Assembly: GCA_910578645.1 (NCBI GenBank)
Contig: CAJTQI010000001.1
Location: 124,001-188,000, forward strand
DNA length: 64,000 nt
Direction of reading: 5' to 3'
Source: an uncultured Lachnospiraceae bacterium
GTDB lineage: Bacteria > Bacillota > Clostridia > Lachnospirales > Lachnospiraceae
This document shows, piece by piece, positions 18,327 to 26,394 of this stretch. Under the pieces are notes generated by a model. The model saw nothing but the letters and a program-made list of their open reading frames with translations, was not told the DNA's origin and did not search any database. Both the position numbers and the translations under genes were made by a program. Position 1 is the stretch's first letter. Every line of letters begins with the position of its first letter.

Positions 18327-18437
18327 TGGATATCAATCCTTTCGTATTGTCAATAAAATAATTGAGAGAACATTTGTGCACTGTCCTCTCAGTTTATGCC
18401 GTAGAAAACACTTCCTATGGCATCTGAATCCTATGGT

Positions 18438-18465
18438 ATAAAAAAGTTGGCCCGGCGGCCAACTT
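18438..18465 (-). terminator. GTTGGCC hairpin terminator
   Basis: On the minus strand AAGTTGGCC, loop GCCG, GGCCAACTT, then TTTTAT. It is the last of three stacked terminators downstream of tRNA-Trp. Just upstream of it on the minus strand, CAAGAATTTG and CAAATTCTTG form a second hairpin. Confidence 0.7.
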
Positions 18466-18531
18466 TGCAAGAATTTGCTTCACAAATTCTTGTTGGCATC
18501 TCACTACATTATGGCGTACTTTCCTATAAGG

Positions 18532-18607
18532 TAAAAAAACGAGCTTTGCTCGTTTGCGAGATTTGCCTCCGGCAAACTCGGATAAGCGGAGGAATTTCCT
18601 ATACCAT
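18532..18607 (-). repeat. Terminator-tailing repeat, copy A
   Basis: On the minus strand: ATGGTATAGGAAATTCC, a bulged hairpin formed by CGAGTTTGCC and GGCAAATCTCG, then an AACGAGC/GCTCGTT hairpin and seven T. It starts directly at the T-run of the tRNA-Trp terminator. Near-identical copies lie at 26270-26343, 51249-51342 and 51343-51418. Confidence 0.8.
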
Positions 18608-18634
18608 AAAAAAAGTTGGTCATAATACCAACTC
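18605..18634 (-). terminator. tRNA-Trp terminator
   Basis: Minus strand AGTTGGT, loop ATTATG, ACCAACT and seven T, 26 bases after the tRNA-Trp end. Its T-run runs into repeat copy A. Confidence 0.75.
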
Positions 18635-18659
18635 TCCATCTTACTCTTTATACATGCAA

Positions 18660-18730
18660 CAGGGGCAGTAGGAATCGAACCCACATCGATGGTTTTGGAG
18701 ACCACTGTTCTACCTTTGAACTATGCCCCT
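18660..18730 (-). tRNA. tRNA-Trp (anticodon CCA)
   Basis: Cloverleaf of 71 bases on the minus strand. The acceptor arms AGGGGCA and TGCCCCT pair fully, with discriminator G and no encoded CCA. The anticodon stem closes on the loop CTCCAAA, in which U33 is followed by CCA. The T-arm contains the standard GTTCGATTC. Reading the anticodon as TCC (Gly) would put C at position 33, so Trp is the right call. Confidence 0.95.
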
Positions 18731-18925
18731 ATGTATGACGGACATCTTCGAACCGTTGATTTATATTATAGCACAGGCATGATAGGTGTGCAAGCATTTT
18801 CTTATTTATTAGCAAAGCATTTATTTTGCACCATGTTGCAGGATTTATTCATTTTGTTTACTTCCGGTAATTTCACAGGATTATTTTCAGGAATGAGCAC
18901 CTTAATATTTAGAATTAAGTTTATC

Positions 18926-18954
18926 TTGTAATGGAAAACAGAACGTGGTAGAAT
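18926..18954 (+). promoter_or_regulatory. Candidate sigma-A promoter before the transposase-like remnant
   Basis: TTGTAA (18926-18931), 17-base spacer, TAGAAT (18949-18954). It would start a transcript near 18961 covering the structured leader at 19021-19110. Confidence 0.5.
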
Positions 18955-19020
18955 ACTCACAAGCAAAGAACAAATCTAAGAATCTTATTTCTGGTGGGGA
19001 ACCATATTCGTGCAGAATTA

Positions 19021-19109
19021 TCTCTGCAGAGACTCCTTGCTTACAACTAAATAACTGCAGGGAGGCGTGTGGCAGATGTAGCCTCTCTGCCTTACAGAGA
19101 AAGAGAGGC
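19021..19109 (+). promoter_or_regulatory. Leader with two mutually exclusive hairpins
   Basis: GCAGGGAGGC (19057-19066) can pair with GCCTCTCTGC (19081-19090) over ten pairs with one G-U. The same GCCTCTC can instead pair with GAGAGGC (19103-19109), which contains the Shine-Dalgarno sequence for the ATG at 19116. The palindrome TCTCTGCAGAGA lies at 19021-19032. The layout is that of a translational switch, but the downstream gene is a remnant. Confidence 0.4.
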
Positions 19110-19115
19110 ACTATC

Positions 19116-19335
19116 ATGCAGCAAAGGAAAACAGAAAAAACCAAAATGCAACATCCTGTGCAGGCGGCTTTTCCGGCGGAGTATGAGCTCAATCTAAGTG
19201 ATTATTTTTATTACACAAGATGATATTTTCGGGAGAGATTTGGCAAAATATACTTTTAGTGAAAGATGCGAGGAGATTCCGCAACTGCCGCTTAATGATG
19301 GAACCAGTAAAATTTTCTTGAAACATTTTAAAATT
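19116..19335 (+). pseudogene. Remnant of a PD-(D/E)XK (Rpn-like) transposase/nuclease gene
   Basis: Two short fragments in different frames. The first, 35 codons from the ATG at 19116 to 19223, reads MQQRKTEKTKMQHPV then AAFPAEYELNLSDYFYYTR, like the start of this family. The second, from 19201 to about 19330, reads IIFITQDDIFGRDLAKYTF, then ERCEEIPQLPLNDGTSKIFL, which resembles the strand-rich segment of the family (IFITENDxFG...YxFER...LNDGTxxIFL). The central catalytic region is missing, so a large internal deletion and a frameshift are inferred. The similarity is from memory of the family, not from a search. Confidence 0.5.
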
Positions 19336-20527
19336 ATTTATCCGCTGTTTTCCGGTATTTACGGTATGCGCCCAATAGGCACAAGGCGCAGAAAACGCAT
19401 GCAAACATGATAGCGATAAAGAACGGGAGAATTTCGGTGCGGTTATCCATAACGGAAAGCTCCCAGATAATGTTCGTATTGATTAGATATATGGGCATGC
19501 CGTACACCATGCAGTGGATGAGGCTGAGGACGATACTTAAGACTAAGAGCACGGAATATGCCAGGCCACAGGAAGGTAACGTATGGTAAAGGCCGCTCAG
19601 GATGAAAAAGGCGCACAGCGGCATGGCCCAACAGACTGCTGCCATGGAGACAGACTGGAAGGAGCTGCGGGAACGGGCAGAGATATACAGTGTGATAGCG
19701 CACAGCTCCAGGAGGGCAAGAAAATTGAGGGAGACTGTGGCTGCCAGATACAACTTGCAGGGGAGCAGCGTCAGTTTCCAGTATTGGCTGATAGAGCCGT
19801 CTATCACAAGCCCGGTAAGACAGTTCAGTCCATCCCATCCATAGACTGTGCCGTAGAGAAGCAGGAGGAAGAGGGATATTGTAAGCCACAGCAGAACAGT
19901 CAGAGTGAAGGAAGCGGCGATTTTGGCCAGGGCATCTTTAGTGGGGCCTTCTTTTGTAGTAAAGACAAGAGGTTTAGTATGCGCCTGGTTTTCGGCGCAA
20001 AAAGCAGTGGAGACAGTACACAATACCAGGATGCTTGCAAGAATCATGCCTATCATATTTAATTTGAGAAATTCGTTCCAGCCATCGTAGTACTCTAAGA
20101 GGAGTTCCTTTTGCGCGTTGGCGGCTGTCTGGCCAAGTTGCGTCTCCGCCAGAGGTATCGTTTTTGTTGCGATTTTATAATCATCCCACCCGTATAGGTA
20201 TCCGTCTGAGGCATATTTCATGACGAAACGGTTTAGAAAATTTGAGTCGGTCGGGCCGTAATACTTTTCCACTTTCTGTGGGAAACCATATTGATTGGCA
20301 ATTTCTTGTATTCTTTCGTCTGTGAGAGTGCCATGGAATTGTGCGGTAATTTCTCTGTCGGCCTTGACGGCGGCATAGCCACGGTAACAGATGCCGTTTA
20401 TGGCAGATGTTTTTGCCTGGAGATTCAGGATAAACAACACGAGAATAAGGGAAAACGTACATAGGACGCATAAGAAGAATATTTTCTTGTGGCATAACTT
20501 GTAGAGTTCCATTTTATATAGGCGCAT
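19334..20527 (-). CDS. ABC-2 type permease, last gene of the sigma-factor operon
   Basis: 397 residues: an N-terminal basic segment and membrane helix (about 1-35), an extracellular ~110-residue loop, and five or more further helices from about residue 150 on. This is the permease type that pairs with a single ABC ATPase. GGAGG precedes the ATG. The gene encoded on the other side of the operon at 23140-24255 is a paralog: both begin MRLYKMELYKLCHKK, both continue with YRGYAAVKADREIT-like text and AFCAENQAHTKPLVFTTK versus VFAQESESGMRPLLFTTQK. It follows the ABC ATPase gene by about 100 bases. Confidence 0.8.
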   Translation of the reverse strand: MRLYKMELYKLCHKKIFFLCVLCTFSLILVLFILNLQAKTSAINGICYRGYAAVKADREITAQFHGTLTDERIQEIANQYGFPQKVEKYYGPTDSNFLNRFVMKYASDGYLYGWDDYKIATKTIPLAETQLGQTAANAQKELLLEYYDGWNEFLKLNMIGMILASILVLCTVSTAFCAENQAHTKPLVFTTKEGPTKDALAKIAASFTLTVLLWLTISLFLLLLYGTVYGWDGLNCLTGLVIDGSISQYWKLTLLPCKLYLAATVSLNFLALLELCAITLYISARSRSSFQSVSMAAVCWAMPLCAFFILSGLYHTLPSCGLAYSVLLVLSIVLSLIHCMVYGMPIYLINTNIIWELSVMDNRTEILPFFIAIMFACVFCALCLLGAYRKYRKTADK

Positions 20528-20623
20528 GGCAATCCTCCATTTTAAACATTAAGTAATGTGTTCTCGGAATCTTTCCGGTGTGTTCTTCTGTGAATAGTCC
20601 ATCATCTTACAAAACTGCAAAAA

Positions 20624-21490
20624 TTATTTTACCTTTGTAAAAAACAGGTAGGCATCTTCCAGGGTTGGCTCTTGCAGCGTAGCGTCTTCTGTGGGTTTGG
20701 TGCCGGAAATGAGCCGTAGTTCCACCTTGTCCGCCTGGTTTTTGAGGTTACTGATGACATGGAGGCGGGTAAATTCATCGGCCTGGCCGGCCGGGACGGT
20801 GCATTTCCATACATATCCGGAAGCAGCTTTTACAATGCCGGATTCTTCCCCGGTCTGAAGAAAATGTCCGTTTTTCATAATCATAATTTGGTCTGCAATG
20901 TATTCCACATCCGATACGATATGGGTGGATAAGATAATCGTCCTGTTTCGGCCAAGAGAACTGATAATATTGCGGAAGCGAACGCGTTCCCCGGGGTCCA
21001 GTCCGGAGGTGGGCTCATCCAGGACAAGGATTTCGGGTTCGTTTAGAAGCGCCTGGGCGATGCCCACTCTGCGCAGCATACCGCCGGAGAAAGTTTTCAG
21101 CTTTTGTTTTTTTACGCCTGCCAGGCCTACCAGCTCAAACAGCTCATTTATCCGGTCTTTGGCATATTCTGCAGGAAGCGCTTTCAGGGCGGCCATATAA
21201 TTCAGGAAGCGGAGCGCACTGAAATCCCCGTAATAACCGAAATCCTGGGGGAGATAGCCCAGAAGCTTCCGGTATTCGCCGCCCATCTGCCAGATGGGGA
21301 TGCCGTCGCACAAGATTGTGCCTTGGGAAGGCTTTAAGATACCGCACAGCATTCTCATCAGTGTAGTCTTGCCTGCCCCGTTTTCGCCGAGCAGACCGTA
21401 GATGCCATGTCCTAAGCGGATGTTGATATCCTGCACGGCAGCCTTGTCTTTATAAGTTTTCCATAACTGTGTTAATTCCAGTTCGTGCAT
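20624..21490 (-). CDS. ABC transporter ATP-binding protein
   Basis: 288 residues with Walker A GLLGENGAGKTTLMR, Q-loop YLPQDFG, signature TFSGGMLRRVG and Walker B EILVLDEPTSGLDPGERV, H-loop ILSTHIV. The pattern (GENGAGKTT, LSGGM, GLDP) is that of ABC-2 exporters. I use the ATG at 21490 (MHELELTQLWKTYKDK), which follows AAAGGAG at seven bases; the longer frame upstream overlaps the preceding gene and is not family-like. The start overlaps the upstream gene's end by 19 bases. Partners are the permease downstream and possibly its divergent paralog. Confidence 0.92.
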   Translation of the reverse strand: MHELELTQLWKTYKDKAAVQDINIRLGHGIYGLLGENGAGKTTLMRMLCGILKPSQGTILCDGIPIWQMGGEYRKLLGYLPQDFGYYGDFSALRFLNYMAALKALPAEYAKDRINELFELVGLAGVKKQKLKTFSGGMLRRVGIAQALLNEPEILVLDEPTSGLDPGERVRFRNIISSLGRNRTIILSTHIVSDVEYIADQIMIMKNGHFLQTGEESGIVKAASGYVWKCTVPAGQADEFTRLHVISNLKNQADKVELRLISGTKPTEDATLQEPTLEDAYLFFTKVK

Positions 21491-22287
21491 AAGATTTCTC
21501 CTTTGTTGATTTCTGTAAATAGTGTCTTGATTTGTAGAATTAGTATGACTGTGCCGAGCACAAACCCAATACCCCAGAAAATAAGCGCAGCCCGTGTGTA
21601 GAGAGAGGATATGGATGTAGAGACGGCGCAAGATACGGACAGGAAGATGCCGGCGGCAGTGTTTAACCACATATTTCGTCTTCCACGCTCTGTCAGGAGG
21701 ACTCCCAGGCAGGTGCATTGGGTGAAGACAAAAGGCACAAGAATGTATAAGCCAATGCGTATGAGGTTTATCTGCCACCGGAAACACATGAACAGGATAC
21801 AGACGGTGAGGACAGCCAGGTTCATGACGCCTGACAGGACCAAATCGAAAGCCGCCAATTGCCGCACGTTGAAAAAGCAGCTTTCGCTCAGCTCTGAAAG
21901 CTTGGCAAAACAGGATTTCCCTACTGCCAATATGGAAAGTGAGCCAAGCATTCCGGATAAAACGGTGGCGATTGTAAGCATCATTCCCCTGTCTATATTC
22001 TGTATATTCATAAGCTTTAGAGTAAAAAGCATAAGAATACAGCCTGCTATATGGAGTATGAGGGTGGTTCTGTCTGCATAGCGTAATTGGTTTTTCCAGA
22101 TTTTCCCTTTGTCATTGACGAAGGCAGTTTTTTTATGGGTGATTTCCTTTTGTAGTGTCATAAGGGCGTCAGTTTTCTTTTCTTCATCGATTGGGAAAAG
22201 GATGTCTGTGTCTGCGAAGGCGTCGCGCAAAAAGTCAATGGTTTCCCGTTTCCTGTTTTGTCTGCCGCCAGAGATGTTATCTTCCAT
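21472..22287 (-). CDS. Multi-spanning membrane protein of the sigma-factor operon
   Basis: 271 residues. A soluble, charged N-terminus (about 1-75) with DFLRDAFADTDILFPIDEEKK is followed by about six hydrophobic segments. There is no zinc-binding HxxxCxxC anti-sigma motif. I place the start at the ATG at 22287 because GGAG lies six bases ahead of it; an in-frame ATG four codons earlier has no such site. Its place between the sigma gene and the ABC ATPase suggests it senses or controls the sigma factor, or is part of the transporter, but nothing in the sequence proves it. Confidence 0.65.
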   Translation of the reverse strand: MEDNISGGRQNRKRETIDFLRDAFADTDILFPIDEEKKTDALMTLQKEITHKKTAFVNDKGKIWKNQLRYADRTTLILHIAGCILMLFTLKLMNIQNIDRGMMLTIATVLSGMLGSLSILAVGKSCFAKLSELSESCFFNVRQLAAFDLVLSGVMNLAVLTVCILFMCFRWQINLIRIGLYILVPFVFTQCTCLGVLLTERGRRNMWLNTAAGIFLSVSCAVSTSISSLYTRAALIFWGIGFVLGTVILILQIKTLFTEINKGEILCTNWN

Positions 22288-22379
22288 ATTTTTCTCCATT
22301 TCTGTGTTGCTTTTGCTTTAACAAAGTTGAGACAGCGCATTGGATGATTTTATAACAAGTAAATGGCTCTTTAGAAAAT

Positions 22380-22898
22380 TTATCCGGCCATATTTTCCAT
22401 GATGGTTTTTAAGTTCTTGATGCCAAGCCGGAATCTTGATTTTGCCGTTGACAGGTTACATCCTAGGATTTGGGCAATTTCGTGAAAACGCAATTCTTCA
22501 TAGATTCTTAGGATGATGATTTCACGCTGGCTTACAGGAATCTGGCGCAGTGCATTCCACAGAAGCATCCGCTCTTCCAGTGTACCTAGCCTGTGGTCTT
22601 CACTTCCAAGACTGATAATGTCTTCGATGTTGGAGACATCCTTTTTGTGATGGAAATAATCACGGCACAGGTTGCGGGCGATAATGAGCAGGTAGCCTTT
22701 CAGGTTCCGGTATTCATAGGAATCTACATATTTAATGAAGCGCAGGAAAACATCCTGTGTGATGTCGTAGGAATCCGCTTCCTGCCCGGTCAGGTACAGG
22801 CAGAAACGGTATATTTCATCATAATATTTGTTTATGATGTCGTTTAGCGCTTCCTTATTTCCGTCATGCACTTTTCGGATGAGTTCTTTGTCAGTCAA
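22380..22898 (-). CDS. ECF-type RNA polymerase sigma factor
   Basis: 172 residues with region 2 (DIINKYYDEIYRFCLYLTGQ, DITQDVFLRFIKY) and region 4 (LRQIPVSQREIIILRIYEEL, RFHEIAQILGCNLSTAKSRF), no region 1 or 3. This is the extracytoplasmic-function sigma layout. The start codon is TTG at 22898, preceded by AGGA. It is the first gene of a four-gene operon with a membrane protein, an ABC ATPase and a permease, and probably directs transcription of that operon, possibly also of the divergent permease at 23140. Confidence 0.9.
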   Translation of the reverse strand: MTDKELIRKVHDGNKEALNDIINKYYDEIYRFCLYLTGQEADSYDITQDVFLRFIKYVDSYEYRNLKGYLLIIARNLCRDYFHHKKDVSNIEDIISLGSEDHRLGTLEERMLLWNALRQIPVSQREIIILRIYEELRFHEIAQILGCNLSTAKSRFRLGIKNLKTIMENMAG

Positions 22899-23139
22899 TG
22901 CTTTATCCTGTACTTTCTGTTGTCTGTGTGAATTAAATAACCGCTTTTATTATATAAAAGATTAACCGCGACGGTAAATTTTTATAAAAAAATTTGCAGA
23001 GAATGAAAATAATCTACAATATAACGGATTTTTTATGTGACTGTTAATCTTTCAGGCACAGGGAAGGGTTATTTAAGTATCACGGAGGGAAGGTGTAAAT
23101 TTGAGATTTACGGTTTTGTAAGAGAAAGAGGGAAGAACA

Positions 23140-24255
23140 ATGCGGTTATACAAGATGGAACTGTACAAACTATGCCATAAAAAGTCATTTTTTGTCTGGA
23201 GCCTGTTTGCTGTTTTACTTACCGGATTCTATTTCTGGACAGAGGTGGGCAGCGAGGTTGCGGTGGTAGGCAAAGAACGTTATTACGGTTACGAGGCGGT
23301 AAAAGTAAACAGGCGCATTACCGGGGAATACCAGGGCCTGCTCACAGATGAAAAGGTGGCGCAGATTGTCGGGAAGTATGGATTGCCATCGGAAGTGGAG
23401 TATGATTACCCGGGATGGCGGGACGCCAATTATCTGAACGGTTTTGTGGCAGACTATTTGTCGGACGGGTATATGATGAGCTGGGATAACTACAAGGCGC
23501 CCACGAAGGTATATGGGATTGCCGGGACAGAGTTGGGCAACGTGCAGGAAAGAATGGGAAGGGAAATTTATTTTGCCTATACAAAGGGGTGGAAAGCTTT
23601 TCTTGGTACGCTTCAGACGGCCATGATTTTTGCAAGTATTCTGATAGTTTTTGGCATATCCACCGTGTTTGCGCAGGAGAGCGAAAGCGGAATGCGGCCT
23701 TTGCTTTTTACGACGCAAAAAGGACAGGGAAGAGATATAATGGCGAAGATTGCGGCCGCATTTACATGGACGCTTATGGTTTACATTGTGGCGGTGCTTC
23801 TTGCTTTTGGCCAAAGCGCCTGGGTATTTGGCATGGAGGGTGGTGCATGTCCTCTTTCCATAGCGATTTCAAGACAGGGGCTGTTGGATGCGGCACAGCA
23901 GGTAAGTTATATGCCGGTGTCTTCTTTTGCATATACAATGGTAAAATGGGATTTGGCTGCTTGCCTGTTCTTGTGCGCCATTACGTTGTGTGTCTCGGCA
24001 CATTATAAAAGTAATTTCGGGGCGGTGACGATGGCTGCGCTGTTGTGGGGGATGCCACTCGGCCTTAGAGTGTTTTTCGGTGGATTCGGATATTTTATCA
24101 GTTCCTGTATGCCGATTTTCATGGTTATGACTGATTCGCTCTACGAAGCTTTTCTATGGAGGCAGGAGAAAATTGTGTATGCGTTCGTTATCCCGCTGTT
24201 TGTCATCTGTGTGGAAGAAGGATATCAGGTGTATCGGAGAAGACAGCAGCCGTGA
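23140..24255 (+). CDS. ABC-2 type permease, divergent paralog
   Basis: 371 residues, paralog of the permease at 19334-20527 and transcribed away from the sigma gene. Basic N-terminus and helix (1-35), extracellular loop to about residue 150, then several helices (FASILIVFGISTVFA, WTLMVYIVAVLLAFGQ, and others). The first 15 residues are identical to those of the paralog although most of the codons differ. It has no ATPase gene of its own in the window and may share the one at 20624. AAGAGGGAAGAAC precedes the ATG. Confidence 0.8.
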   Translation: MRLYKMELYKLCHKKSFFVWSLFAVLLTGFYFWTEVGSEVAVVGKERYYGYEAVKVNRRITGEYQGLLTDEKVAQIVGKYGLPSEVEYDYPGWRDANYLNGFVADYLSDGYMMSWDNYKAPTKVYGIAGTELGNVQERMGREIYFAYTKGWKAFLGTLQTAMIFASILIVFGISTVFAQESESGMRPLLFTTQKGQGRDIMAKIAAAFTWTLMVYIVAVLLAFGQSAWVFGMEGGACPLSIAISRQGLLDAAQQVSYMPVSSFAYTMVKWDLAACLFLCAITLCVSAHYKSNFGAVTMAALLWGMPLGLRVFFGGFGYFISSCMPIFMVMTDSLYEAFLWRQEKIVYAFVIPLFVICVEEGYQVYRRRQQP

Positions 24256-24441
24256 AGTTTTTCCCAAAGGCCGGCTTTCCTAAAAAACGATTGATGAATA
24301 TGCTTGCGAAAGTGTGAGGTATTTGTTAATCTAGTAACGGACAACCGTATATGCATTGCTTGGGGATGCTGTGGTATATACCAAAAGCGGTATAAAGGGA
24401 ATATGATTTAGGATTTTATTTGGCGCTGCACCGGAGGGATG

Positions 24442-25449
24442 ATGGACGATAAGAATTTGACAATAGGTGATATTGCAAAGGAACTTGGTGTTTCTAAGAC
24501 GACCGTTTCACGGGCCATATCGGGCAAAGGCAGAATCGGGGAGCAGACCCGCAGCCGGGTTTTGGATTTTATACAGGAGCATCACTACAGCCTTAATGTG
24601 GTGGCCAAAGGGTTAGCCCAGAGTAAGACGTTTAACCTTGGCCTGGTGATTCCGGGGGATTACAATATTGTGGAGTTGCCTTTTTTTCAGAATTGCATGT
24701 GGGGTATCAGCAGGGTTGCTTCTGCCAGAGGATATGACGTGCTCATTTCCATGGTGACGGCGGACAATATGAGCCAACTGGAACGGGCGGTGGCCAACCG
24801 GAAGATTGACGGGGCGATTCTGACAAGGACGCTGACGGATGACGGGCCTATGAATTACCTGGCAGGGAGCGGTGTGCCTTTTGTTGCAATCGGCAGTACC
24901 GACGATGGGCAGGTGATTCAGGTGGACAATGACCACCGGGGTGCATGCAGGGAGTTGACGGGACGGTTGTTGGACAGCGGTATTCGGAAGATTGCCCTGG
25001 TGGGTGGTGATGAGAGTTATATTGTCACGCGGAGCCGTCTGGAAGGCTTTGAGGATGCATTTGGACACAGGGCAGGGTGGAAAGGCGGCCGGGAGATTTT
25101 CCTAAATGTAGACGAGCGCCGGGTGGACAGTATCGTGGAGAAGGTTTTGGGAGACGGAACGGAGTGTATCGTGTGTATGGACGACTTTTTATGCGGATGT
25201 GTGCTGAATGCTCTACAGACAAAGCAGGTTACGGTGCCTGGGCAGATGCAGGTGGCGTCCTTCTATGATAGTACGACCCTTGCCAACCGGATTCCATCTG
25301 TCACATCCATACGGTTTGACGTGGAGGAATTAGGGAGAAAGGCATGTGAATTACTGTTGCGGATGCTCGCAGGAGAAGTGGTGGAGAGCCATACGCTGCT
25401 TGGCTATGAAGTGCGTATACGTGAATCCGCCGGTTGCAGCACAAAATAA
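24442..25449 (+). CDS. LacI family transcriptional regulator
   Basis: 335 residues: N-terminal helix-turn-helix LTIGDIAKELGVSKTTVSRA followed by the hinge, then a periplasmic-binding-protein-like effector domain (LGLVIPGDYNIVELPFFQN, VGGDESYIVTRSRLEGFED, SFYDSTTLANRIPSVTSIRF). I place the start at the second of two adjacent ATGs (24442) because GGAGGG ends only three bases earlier; the first ATG at 24439 touches it. Such proteins respond to sugars. The adjacent genes do not show which; the sugar genes at 51-55 and 60-64 kb are too far to assume a link. Confidence 0.92.
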   Translation: MDDKNLTIGDIAKELGVSKTTVSRAISGKGRIGEQTRSRVLDFIQEHHYSLNVVAKGLAQSKTFNLGLVIPGDYNIVELPFFQNCMWGISRVASARGYDVLISMVTADNMSQLERAVANRKIDGAILTRTLTDDGPMNYLAGSGVPFVAIGSTDDGQVIQVDNDHRGACRELTGRLLDSGIRKIALVGGDESYIVTRSRLEGFEDAFGHRAGWKGGREIFLNVDERRVDSIVEKVLGDGTECIVCMDDFLCGCVLNALQTKQVTVPGQMQVASFYDSTTLANRIPSVTSIRFDVEELGRKACELLLRMLAGEVVESHTLLGYEVRIRESAGCSTK

Positions 25450-25558
25450 GAGTTTTACCGGATGACATTGGGGAATGCGTCTTGACAAAGCATATGGAGG
25501 ACAGTAGAATAAAAGATAAGAACAAAAGGGAATCGAATGTATATGGAGGGATTCTAAC

Positions 25559-26089
25559 ATGCGTATAAAAAGAGTATTTGGGTTAGGGGCAGTCAGCATT
25601 TTGCTTTCCGCAGTGTTTGTCATGCCTGTTTCGGCTCATGGACATCATCGTCAGACACAAGCAACAGTAACAAACGCAGTGTGTACAGTATGTACGGTTG
25701 AGGATTGTACGCAGGTGGGGCTTCACATCCATAATGATACGACATATTGCGGATATGCCCATGAGAGCGGATACTGTGACGGCTCCTGCGGGGCCATCGG
25801 GGTTTGTTATGTAGAGGGCTGTGCAGAGACAGGATACCATAGCCACAACCAGACTACCTACTGTGGTTATGACCATGCATGCGGGTACTGTGACGGCTCC
25901 TGCGGGGCGATTGGGGTCTGCTATGTAGAAGGGTGCACACAGACAGGACACCATTCTCATGATTACGGCACTTATTGCGGATATAACCATGCAAGCGGAT
26001 ATTGTGACGGCTCTTGTGTGCCAGTTACGACCGGACGCTCACAGGGCAGGGGAGGACATCACGGAGGCGGACGTCATGGATGTTGGTAA
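25559..26089 (+). CDS. Secreted Cys/His-rich protein with three tandem repeats
   Basis: 176 residues. A signal peptide (about 1-25, ending VSA) is followed by HGHHRQ and three repeats of about 41 residues starting near residues 41, 82 and 123. Each repeat reads roughly C-x-VE-x-C-x-x-x-G-x-H-x-H-N-x-T-x-YCGY-x-H-x-x-GYCDGSC. The tail is GRGGHHGGGRHGCW. Each repeat thus offers six Cys and three His, so binding of zinc or another soft metal is likely, or disulphide-stabilised repeats outside the cell. I recognise no named family. TGGAGG precedes the ATG. It lies 109 bases after the LacI gene. Confidence 0.75.
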   Translation: MRIKRVFGLGAVSILLSAVFVMPVSAHGHHRQTQATVTNAVCTVCTVEDCTQVGLHIHNDTTYCGYAHESGYCDGSCGAIGVCYVEGCAETGYHSHNQTTYCGYDHACGYCDGSCGAIGVCYVEGCTQTGHHSHDYGTYCGYNHASGYCDGSCVPVTTGRSQGRGGHHGGGRHGCW

Positions 26090-26224
26090 GATAAGCGGCA
26101 TAGGATAAATGGCCGGCCAAAGCCGGTTGAAGGGCGTCAAGCGTCCTGGTGGAGACAGATATGCTGTTTATGCTTAGTGGACGGTCCGACAGTTTCAATT
26201 TTATAAGAGTATAAAGCTTACCAG

Positions 26225-26269
26225 GAAGGTAATCGGGTATGGGGAACCATGCAGGTTGCCTTCTTTTTT
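26225..26269 (+). terminator. Terminator between the Cys/His protein and the ECF S gene
   Basis: GAAGGTAATC (26225-26234) pairs over all ten positions, with two G-U, with GGTTGCCTTC (26254-26263), and is followed by six T. Repeat copy B starts at the next base. Confidence 0.7.
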
Positions 26270-26343
26270 ATGGTATAGGAAATTCTTCCGCTTATCCGAG
26301 TTTGCCGGAGGCAAATCTCGCAAACGAGCGAAGCTCGTTTTTA
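26270..26343 (+). repeat. Terminator-tailing repeat, copy B
   Basis: ATGGTATAGGAAATTC, bulged hairpin CGAGTTTGCC/GGCAAATCTCG, then AACGAGC/GCTCGTT and a T-run. Same sequence as copy A with three or four changes; it begins directly at the T-run of the terminator at 26225-26269. Confidence 0.8.
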
Positions 26344-26394
26344 TGTCATGGGAGGTATTTTCCGTGATGTAAAAGGATGCTTTATCAAATGCAG

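Noticed and set aside
18660..18730. Reading the tRNA as tRNA-Gly (TCC)
   Set aside because: This would put C at position 33; shifting by one gives the required U33 and anticodon CCA (Trp).
25583..25990. 135-codon minus-strand frame opposite the Cys/His repeat protein
   Set aside because: Its repeats only mirror the DNA repeats of the real gene, which has a signal peptide and ribosome site.
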